Positions 1 through 6,500 of a stretch of 8,710 bases of DNA are shown in pieces. The notes beneath the pieces were generated by a model, which searched no databases, was not told the DNA's origin, and saw only the letters and a list, made by a program, of their open reading frames with translations. Position 1 is the first letter of the stretch. Every line of letters begins with the position of its first letter. The position numbers and the translations under genes were made by a program. This stretch comes from Thermoflexales bacterium (GTDB lineage: Bacteria; Chloroflexota; Anaerolineae; Fen-1058), in assembly GCA_030834835.1 (NCBI GenBank), contig JAUQXD010000073.1:1-8710 (forward strand). The letters are read 5' to 3'.

Positions 1-1614
1 ATGTACCGCAAGATCGCGGGCATGACGGGCACGGCTAAAACCGAAGAAGAAGAGTTTCAGAAGATTTACAACCTGGAAGTGGCGGTGATTCCCACGCACC
101 GGCCGATGATCCGTGAAGACACGACCGATGTGATCTTCAAAACGGAGGCCGCCAAGTTCCGATCGGTGGTGGATGAGATCGTGGAGATGCACGAGGCCGG
201 CCGCCCCGTGTTAATCGGTACGGTGGCGATCGAGACCAGCGAGATGCTGGCGGGCATGTTGAAGCGGCGCGGCATTCCGCACAACGTGTTGAACGCGAAA
301 GAGCACGAGAAGGAAGCAATCTTCATCGCGCAGGCTGGACGACCTAAGGCCGTCACCGTCGCCACCAATATGGCCGGGCGCGGCGTCGACATTTTGCTGG
401 GCGGCAATCCCGAAGGCCTGGCGCGCGACATCCTGCGCAAGAAGGGCATCGATCTGGCGGAAGCCTCGCCCGAAGCCTGGCAGGCGGCGCTGGACGAAGC
501 GCAATCGCAGATCGTGATCGATCGGGAAAAAGTGCTGGCGTTGGGCGGCCTGCACATCGTGGGCACTGAGCGGCACGAAGCCCGCCGCATCGATAATCAG
601 TTGCGCGGCCGCGCGGGCCGCCAGGGCGATCCCGGTTCCAGCCGTTTCTTCGTCTCACTGGAAGACGAATTGATGAGGCGCTTCGGCGGCGACCGCATCA
701 AGGGCGTGATGGACTGGGCCAAGATGGACGAGGATCAGCCGCTGGAGCATTCGCTGCTGAGCCGCTCCATCGAGCAAGCCCAGGTGCGGGTGGAAGGCTA
801 CAACTTTGACATCCGCAAGCACGTGCTGGAATACGACGACGTGGTCAACACGCAGCGCAACGTCATTTATGCGCAGCGGCGCAAGATTCTGAGCGAGAAG
901 AATTTGAAGCCTATCATCATGGACATGATCTATGATGAGGTTCACGGCCTGGTGGTGCAGCACACTGGCGGCAAACTGGACGAATATGATCTGAGCGGCC
1001 TGATGATCGCGGCGCGCGGCCTGATTCCGCTACCCGCGACGCTGACGCCGGACGATTGGCGCGACCAAAAGCCGGAAGAAATTGAAGAGCAGCTGGTCGA
1101 GTTTGCCGAGAAAGCGTACGAAGCCAAAGTACATCAGTTGGGCGAGTTGATGCCGCAGGCCGAACGCATCACGTTGCTGCGAGCGGTAGACAATCTGTGG
1201 GTGCGGCATTTGACTGATCTGGATGCGCTGCGCGAAGGCATCGGGCTGCGTGCCTTTGGCCAGCAGAATCCGCTGATTTCCTACAAGAAAGAAGCCGCCG
1301 ATACGTATGATATGATGCTGGAGTCGATTCGCAGCCAGGTGGCGCGCGACATCTATCGAGTGCAGCCGGCGCAATCGGCGCCGGCACCCGCCCAGCGCCG
1401 GCTCAGCGTGAGCGGAGCGTCCAGCAGTGGCAGCAGCAAGGGCCGCACCCCGGTTCGCACCATCGCGTCCGACACGATCGGGCGCAACGATCCGTGCCCG
1501 TGCGGCAGCGGCAAGAAGTACAAGCAGTGTCATGGCGCGCCGGGCGCCGGGCCATTGCCAGGCAGGCAATCGGGGGCAGCGGCGCCGGCTACGCCTACAA
1601 AGCAGCGAAAATGA
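1..1614 (+). CDS. secA: SecA, preprotein translocase ATPase (C-terminal part, 5' end outside window)
   Basis: SecA is the cytoplasmic and membrane-peripheral motor that drives secretory preproteins through SecYEG with ATP. The visible 537 residues align from memory with SecA from the AGMTGTA segment onward, so the first ATG is internal and the N-terminal half (Walker A, DEAD box, most of the preprotein-crosslinking region) lies upstream. Numbering from the window start, I see the motif V-like TNMAGRG (122-128), the motif VI arginine-rich QLRGRAGRQGD (200-210), the helical scaffold landmark LEYDDVVNTQR (about 278-288) and the helical wing region. After a Ser/Gly/Ala/Pro-rich linker comes the C-terminal zinc-binding SEC-C motif: Cys499, Cys501, Cys510, His511 (CxCx8CH), which in other bacteria contacts SecB or the ribosome. 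About 26 Gly/Ala/Pro-rich residues follow the zinc motif, longer than the few in E. coli. The stop overlaps the next start as ATGA. No frameshift is seen. Confidence 0.97.
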   Translation: MYRKIAGMTGTAKTEEEEFQKIYNLEVAVIPTHRPMIREDTTDVIFKTEAAKFRSVVDEIVEMHEAGRPVLIGTVAIETSEMLAGMLKRRGIPHNVLNAKEHEKEAIFIAQAGRPKAVTVATNMAGRGVDILLGGNPEGLARDILRKKGIDLAEASPEAWQAALDEAQSQIVIDREKVLALGGLHIVGTERHEARRIDNQLRGRAGRQGDPGSSRFFVSLEDELMRRFGGDRIKGVMDWAKMDEDQPLEHSLLSRSIEQAQVRVEGYNFDIRKHVLEYDDVVNTQRNVIYAQRRKILSEKNLKPIIMDMIYDEVHGLVVQHTGGKLDEYDLSGLMIAARGLIPLPATLTPDDWRDQKPEEIEEQLVEFAEKAYEAKVHQLGELMPQAERITLLRAVDNLWVRHLTDLDALREGIGLRAFGQQNPLISYKKEAADTYDMMLESIRSQVARDIYRVQPAQSAPAPAQRRLSVSGASSSGSSKGRTPVRTIASDTIGRNDPCPCGSGKKYKQCHGAPGAGPLPGRQSGAAAPATPTKQRK

Positions 1615-2054
1615 GCGAACCTGAGCCTGAGAATTTCCAGGAATGGAATCCGCCAATTGTGCGTCATCGATCAGCGCTGCCGGGCGGCGGGGCTGACCTG
1701 GCCCGGCGCCTGATGGACGATATGGATCCCGAAGTCCTGGAATTTCTTAAGACGGCCGTGAACACGTTTATCAAGTGGGATCTGGTCATCTTCTTTTACG
1801 AGAATCCCAACACCAATGATACGGCCGACAACATCGCGCGCTATATCGGGCGTGATGCCAGCGTTATCATCGGTGAGCTGGATGAGCTGGCGGAAGTCGG
1901 AGTCTTGCAGCACCAGCTAACGGGCAACCTGCTGGTTTATTCGCTCACCACCGATCCACAGGTGCTGGAGCGCATCAAGCACTTCGTCTCGGCCAGCGAC
2001 GATCGGCAGTTCCGCGTGAAGGCGATCTATCATCTCATTCGAGGCATGCGCTAA
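1611..2054 (+). CDS. Winged helix-turn-helix protein, putative transcriptional regulator
   Basis: This 147-aa soluble protein is probably a DNA-binding or protein-docking regulator; I do not recognise a named family. Residues 1-42 are acidic and proline-rich and look disordered. Residues about 44-113 fit a winged helix: helix 1 (NTFIKWDLVIFFYENP), helix 2 (TADNIARYIG, 71-80), a likely recognition helix (DASVIIGELDELAEVGVL, 82-99) and a hairpin wing (LTGNLLVYSLT). A C-terminal helical segment ends in a basic patch (about 132-147). There is no ligand- or metal-binding domain and no membrane segment. The same frame is open upstream to 1494, but that part lies inside secA. I chose the ATG at 1611 because it overlaps the secA stop as ATGA and the N-terminus fits; its own ribosome-binding site is weak, so reinitiation is likely. 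Its position ahead of the ATPase gene suggests it belongs to the signalling module. DNA binding is inferred from fold only. Confidence 0.8.
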   Translation: MSEPEPENFQEWNPPIVRHRSALPGGGADLARRLMDDMDPEVLEFLKTAVNTFIKWDLVIFFYENPNTNDTADNIARYIGRDASVIIGELDELAEVGVLQHQLTGNLLVYSLTTDPQVLERIKHFVSASDDRQFRVKAIYHLIRGMR

Positions 2055-2057
2055 GAG

Positions 2058-2090
2058 CAGCGGTAAGTTGGCAACTTGCCCCACCGGCTG
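2058..2090 (+). promoter_or_regulatory. Hairpin / inverted repeat in the 45-nt gap before the KaiC-like gene
   Basis: An inverted repeat lies at 2062-2080: arm GGTAAGTT (2062-2069), loop GGC, arm AACTTGCC (2073-2080). This is an 8-bp stem with one G-U pair in RNA. CAGC at 2058-2061 can also pair with GCTG at 2087-2090, which would extend the structure to the first base of the GGAG ribosome-binding site. No U-tract follows, so it is not a standard intrinsic terminator. It could be an operator (possibly for the adjacent winged-helix protein), an mRNA processing site, or a control on translation of the ATPase. The pairing is seen; the function is inferred. Confidence 0.4.
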
Positions 2091-2093
2091 GAG
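2090..2093 (+). promoter_or_regulatory. Ribosome-binding site that fixes the ATPase start
   Basis: GGAG lies 6 nt before the ATG at 2100. This favours 2100 over the in-frame TTG at 2076, which sits inside the hairpin and adds only eight unconserved residues. Confidence 0.6.
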
Positions 2094-2099
2094 TATCCT

Positions 2100-2870
2100 A
2101 TGATCGAACGTGTGCGAACTGGTATCGCCGGCCTCGACGAAATGCTGAATGGCGGTTTCATGCCGCAATCGGCCAACTTGATCGAGGGCGCGCCGGGCAC
2201 GGGCAAGAGCACGCTGGGGATGCAGTTCATTTACAACGGCATCACGCGCTTCAATCAGCCCGGCCTGATCCTGACGTTTGAAGAGTTTGCCCAGCAGTAC
2301 TACGCCGACGCCGAATCGTTTGGCTGGGATCTGCGGGCGCTGGAGAAAGCCGGCCAGCTGCGCGTGATCATGACCAGCCCGGAAGTCAGCTATGCGGATC
2401 TGGAACGAGTGGATGGCCGCATTCAGGCGACGATCGGGGAAATTGGCGCGACGCGTATTCTGGTGGACAGCCTGTCCCATTTCGATCGGCTGAGCGACGA
2501 TCCGGTGGCCCGGCGCGGCATCCTGTACAGTTTCATCAACTCGCTCAAGCGTGAAGGGCTGACCAGTCTGTTGACGCGCGAAAGCCCGGCGTTGATCGGC
2601 GAGATTGAAGGCCCTGAAGAAGATGTGGCCTTTGTGGCCGACTCTTATATTCTGCTGCGCTATGTCGAGATTGAGAGCGCCATCCGCAAAGCGCTGCTGG
2701 TTTTGAAGCTGCGGGGCAGCGATCACGCCAAAGACATCCGCCAGTTTGAAATCACCCGCAGCGGCATCGAGGTCCAATCCCGGTTCGAGGGTCGCGAAGG
2801 CATCATGAGTGGCAGCCCGCGCCGCATGGCCGAATCGTTTTTGGAAGCGTTTGTCAAACCGGGCCGTTAA
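2100..2870 (+). CDS. Single-domain KaiC/RadA-like (RecA superfamily) ATPase
   Basis: This 256-aa cytoplasmic P-loop ATPase belongs to the KaiC/Rad55-like branch of the RecA superfamily, whose members often act as ATP-driven oligomeric switches in signalling. From the ATG at 2100: the family opening RTGIAGLDEMLNGG (6-19), Walker A GAPGTGKS (30-37), the paired catalytic glutamates in LTFEE (E61, E62), Walker B RILVD (119-123) and the KaiC-type signature KLRGSDH (203-209) followed by IRQFEIT and GIEV. There is one ATPase domain, unlike the two (CI, CII) in cyanobacterial KaiC, and I cannot identify CII-type autophosphorylation sites. The last 30 or so residues form a basic, probably helical tail. 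No kaiA or kaiB is adjacent. The gene lies between a winged-helix gene and a membrane-protein pair followed by a histidine kinase, so a role tuning that kinase or regulator is plausible. Recombination or repair is a less likely alternative, since no repair gene is nearby. Confidence 0.9.
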   Translation: MIERVRTGIAGLDEMLNGGFMPQSANLIEGAPGTGKSTLGMQFIYNGITRFNQPGLILTFEEFAQQYYADAESFGWDLRALEKAGQLRVIMTSPEVSYADLERVDGRIQATIGEIGATRILVDSLSHFDRLSDDPVARRGILYSFINSLKREGLTSLLTRESPALIGEIEGPEEDVAFVADSYILLRYVEIESAIRKALLVLKLRGSDHAKDIRQFEITRSGIEVQSRFEGREGIMSGSPRRMAESFLEAFVKPGR

Positions 2871-2875
2871 GCGAT

Positions 2876-3172
2876 GTGGGCATGAATCTCCTGCTGGCAG
2901 GGCTTACACTTTATATCTGGGGCGGGGTGGGTGTGCTGATCGTCCTGCTTAACCGGATAGCGCGTTTTTATCAGATCACTTCGGGCCGCCGCTCGTATTA
3001 CCAGCTGTTCTGGGCGCCGTTCGTCTGCATCAGCCTGGGCGCGCTGCGTTATGCCACGCAGGGGCTGCTGGCGGGCGAGGTCCTGGGCGACGGGTTGATG
3101 TTGATCGGCGGCGTGCTGCTTATCGGCCTGGGCTATTATCTGCTGACACTCATGACCGGAAGTCGATCGTAA
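2876..3172 (+). CDS. Small three-helix membrane protein A
   Basis: I do not recognise a family for this 98-aa integral membrane protein. Hydrophobic segments lie at about residues 4-25, 43-66 and 73-93. The loop after the first segment holds Arg27, Arg30, Arg38 and Arg39, and the C-terminus ends with Arg97, so the positive-inside rule predicts the N-terminus outside and the first loop and C-terminus in the cytoplasm. Arg58 sits inside the second segment, which is unusual and may be functional. The loop and start of helix 2 (T35 ... R39-S-Y-Y-Q-L-F-W) match the next gene's protein in spacing and residues. The start is uncertain: GTG at 2876, 5 nt after the ATPase stop, or ATG at 2882, two codons later; neither has a good ribosome-binding site, so translation is probably coupled to the ATPase gene. 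Its position suggests a membrane anchor or sensor subunit for the module. Confidence 0.8.
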   Translation: MGMNLLLAGLTLYIWGGVGVLIVLLNRIARFYQITSGRRSYYQLFWAPFVCISLGALRYATQGLLAGEVLGDGLMLIGGVLLIGLGYYLLTLMTGSRS

Positions 3173-3174
3173 TT

Positions 3175-3507
3175 ATGCTCACCGGCCCGTCGCTCGCCTT
3201 CAGTCTAATCGGTGTCATCTATCTGGTGTATATCTTCAGCGTGCTCAGTCGCAAACTGGGCAGCGTGACGAAGATGCGGCCCTTCTATCGCGGCTTCTAC
3301 GTGGCGATTGGCCTGATCGGTCTGGCGCTCGTGTCGAGCTGGTTGTTGCTTACGGCGCGTATCACGCCCGATTTGCTGCCGGTCGCCTGGCGCGATGAAA
3401 CCCTGTATCTGGTCGTCTTCAACGCGACGCTGGCCGTGGCGGTTACGCTGAGTCTGGTACTGGCGTGGCGTTACTGGGGGTGGTTGTTTAAGGAACGCGG
3501 CCGATGA
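3175..3507 (+). CDS. Small three-helix membrane protein B
   Basis: This 110-aa membrane protein has no family that I recognise. Hydrophobic segments lie at about residues 5-24, 41-60 and 76-98. Basic residues crowd the first loop (Arg26, Lys27, Lys33, Arg35, Arg39) and the C-terminal tail (Lys106, Arg108, Arg110), predicting N-terminus outside and C-terminus inside, the same topology as the upstream protein. Both proteins share a loop motif of the form T-x(2,3)-R-x-[FY]-Y-x2-F-[WY] running into helix 2 (here T32 to Y42), which suggests paralogy. The segment between helices 2 and 3 (RITPDLLPVAWRDE) would be extracytoplasmic and is longer than in protein A. The ATG at 3175 is 2 nt after the previous stop, with GGAAG about 12 nt upstream. 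The stop overlaps the histidine kinase start as ATGA. It probably works with protein A and the kinase. Confidence 0.82.
   Translation: MLTGPSLAFSLIGVIYLVYIFSVLSRKLGSVTKMRPFYRGFYVAIGLIGLALVSSWLLLTARITPDLLPVAWRDETLYLVVFNATLAVAVTLSLVLAWRYWGWLFKERGR
3490..3495 (+). promoter_or_regulatory. Ribosome-binding site of the histidine kinase gene
   Basis: AAGGAA lies 8 nt before the kinase ATG at 3504, inside the last codons of membrane protein B. It is the strongest Shine-Dalgarno in the window, so the kinase can probably be initiated independently as well as by coupling through the ATGA overlap. Confidence 0.65.
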
Positions 3508-6500
3508 CAGACAGCAGGCCAGCCTCAAAGCGCGTCCCCCCATCACCGGCCACTAAGGCGCCGCGCACTCCCGCGCCGCCGCTCGATCTGGATGCCCTGC
3601 TGTTTGCCCATGCCGGACCGGCGCTGGTCCTCGATCGGTCCGGCTGCATCCTCAAGGCCAATTTACCGGCGATTCAACTCCTGTCAGGCTCGACTGACAC
3701 TGAACTGGCGCACCGCGATTTCAACGCCTTTCTGGAACCCTACTCCCAGACGCGCTGGCAGGATTTGCTCAATCGGCTGGTCGGCGATCACGTTGAGGTG
3801 ATCGGCACGCTCGATCTGATCGATCCGGCTGAGACCGACAACCACCAACTGGATGCCTGTCGAGTTGAGTTTGCAGGCCGGCCCATCATTCGCAGCCGCC
3901 GCGTGGTCGCCGTGCAGGCCGTGTTGCGCGTGGTCCAGCCGCGTGAGCCGCACCCGGTCGAGCAGCGGCAGCAGCGTCTGGCTGAAGCGCTGCGCCAGGT
4001 GGCTTTGGTCCTCAACTCCACACTCGATCTGGCGACCGTGCTGGAATTGATCGTCGGCCAGGTGAAATCGGTGGTGCCCTATGACAGCGTCTCCGTGCTG
4101 TTGAATGAAGCCGGCCGGTACGATCTGGTTGTGGCGCACGGATACCCTGTCGATAAGGATCATCTGCGCGAGGTCGATCATCGCAGCCTGCCAACGACTC
4201 AACAGCTATTGGCTCAACGCACCCCGATAGTGATTGCCGACACACAGCGTGATCCGCGCTGGCGCTCGCTCCAGGTCCCCGATCCCATTCGCTCCTGGCT
4301 GGGCGTGCCGCTGCTGAATAAAGCCAAAGATCAGGTGTTGGGCATCCTGGGGATCGATCACCATCGGCCCGATGCGTATACCGATGAAGACGCCCGCGCG
4401 GCCTTCATATTTGCTGATCAGGCTGCGGTCGCGATCGAGAACGCCCGCCTGTACGCCGAGTCGCAGCGCCGCGCCGATCATATGGCCATCCTCAACAGCG
4501 TGTCGGCTACGGTCAGCCAATCGCTCGATCTGGAAGCAACGTTGTGGGCGGCGCTGGATAAAGCGCTGGAGGTGGTGGGGGTTGAGGCAGGCGCGATTAG
4601 CCTGGTGGACGAAGACGCGCAAGAATTGGTCATTCGGGTGCATCGCGGCTGGCGGCAAAACGATCTGGCCAACAATTTGCGGGTCAAGCTGGGCGAAGGG
4701 CTGTCCGGGCAAGCCGTGTTGAGCGGCGAGGTGGTCGTGACGGGCAGCCTGGACAACGAGCCGCGTCTGGCGGTGCCAGAGGTGCGTGACGAGGGGATAC
4801 AGTCCCAGGCGTTGGCGCCGATGCGCGCCCGCGGCCGCGTCGTGGGCGTGCTGGGTGTCATGAGCTATCGCCCGCATACGTTTGCGTCGCAGTCGATTGA
4901 AGTGATGAAATCCATCGCCGATCAGATCGGTCTGGCGATCGACAACGCGCAGCTGTACGCGCGTGAGACGCGCCGGGCCGCGCAGCTGGCGCTGATCAAT
5001 GAAGTAGCGCGCGATGTGCTGGCCACGCTCGATCTATCGGACCGCTTCGATCGCGCCACCCAGGCCATTTGCCAGCGTTTTGGCTATCGTATGGTGGGCC
5101 TGTTCCTGAGCACGCCGGACGGGCAGTGGGTGGTGCTGGAATCCGGCGCGGGCGGCCTGGCGGAGATGATGGGGCCGCATTACCGGCAGCGTGTCGGGCA
5201 GGGGATCATCGGTCGGGTGGCAGCGGCCGGCGAAGTGATCTTGTCCAATGACGTGCGCTCCGATCCACGCTATTTTCCGCCGGTTGAACCGGAGCGCGAC
5301 TTCACCCGGTCTGAACTGGCGGTGCCTTTGCTGCACGCCGGGCGCGTGATCGGGGTGCTGGATGTGCAGCACACGCAAGTGTACGCTTTCTCTACCGACG
5401 ATGTGCGCGCGATGCAAGTCCTGGCCGATCAGCTGGTAGTGGCCAGGGTGAACGCCGAACTGTACGCTGAGGCGCAGCAGCGCGTGGCCGAGTTGACGGC
5501 GCTGCAAGATGTCAGCCTCAGGATTGCCGCCTCGCTCGATACGCCAGCCATACTGGACATCATTGCGCAGAATACTCTGGCGCTGACACACGCCGACGAA
5601 GTGCACATTTTTACTTATGACGCGGCTACGGATCAGCTGATGTTTGGGGCGGCCCTGTGGAAAGACGGCTCACGCGAACCGGTCATGCCGGTCCTGCATG
5701 AAGACGACCTGACCTGGCAGGTCGTGCGCAGTCGTCAGCCGGTGATCATCAACGATGCCGACGAGCATCCACTGTTTGCGGTCGATCACGCCCGCGACCG
5801 GGGCCTGAATTCGATCGCCGGCTTTCCGTTGAAGCGGGCGGACGCGATACTGGGCGTATTCACGGTGGCTTTCAGGCAGCCTCATCGGTTTGACGCCAAC
5901 GAGACGCGGCTGCTGATGCTGCTGGCCGATCAAACGGCGATTGCCATGGGCAATGCGCGCCTGTATGAAGAGACCCGGCGCCGTCTCGATGAGAGCAGCC
6001 TGCTCTATGAAATGTCGCTGGCCGGCACTTCATCGCTGGACTTTGCGGAAGTCAGCAAGCGGACCGTCGAGGCCTTGCAGCGCTCGATGGGCTTTGAGTA
6101 TATCGCGCTGTTCCTTGTGAACGACGATCACGAAACCGTCGAACTGTATGCCACTTCCGGGCGGGTGGCTGAAGGCGAACGCAACGCGCGGATCAAGATC
6201 GGCCACGGCATTGTCGGATCGGCGGTGGCGTCCGGTGTGCTGCTCAATATCGCCGATGTGCTTCAAGACTCGCGGCACTTGCCGGGCATTTCCAATACGC
6301 GCTCAGAGATGTGCGTGCCGCTGCGCGTGGGGGAGCGCGTGATTGGCGCCATCGATCTGCAAAGCCCGCGCGTGGGGGCCTTTTCAGCCAATGACGAACT
6401 GCTGGTCGCTACCGTCGCCGGACAGTGGGCGGTGATTCTGGACAATGCGCAGCTGTACGCCGCCAAGCGCCGCCGGCTGGACGAGATTACGGTGCTGTTT

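Noticed and set aside
1494..1610. N-terminal extension of the winged-helix protein back to an upstream ATG
   Set aside because: This stretch encodes the SecA zinc motif in another frame, while the ATG at 1611 gives the typical stop-start overlap.
2062..2080. Intrinsic terminator between the winged-helix and ATPase genes
   Set aside because: The hairpin is not followed by a run of T residues, and the downstream gene continues on the same strand within 20 nt.
2076..2099. TTG start for the KaiC-like ATPase
   Set aside because: It sits inside the hairpin with no ribosome-binding site; the ATG at 2100 has GGAG 6 nt upstream and begins just before the conserved family opening.
1917..2777. 286-codon open frame on the minus strand opposite the ATPase gene
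   Set aside because: It lies antisense to a gene with clear Walker A, Walker B and KaiC motifs, its translation shows no recognisable domain, and long antisense frames are expected in GC-rich coding DNA.
2100..2870. True circadian clock locus (kaiABC)
   Set aside because: The ATPase has a single domain and no kaiA or kaiB homologue is in the window; the family resemblance alone does not support clock function.
4206..4877. 223-codon minus-strand frame (and several similar ones) opposite the kinase
   Set aside because: They are shadows of the kinase coding sequence; their translations are His/Gln/Arg-rich without domain features.
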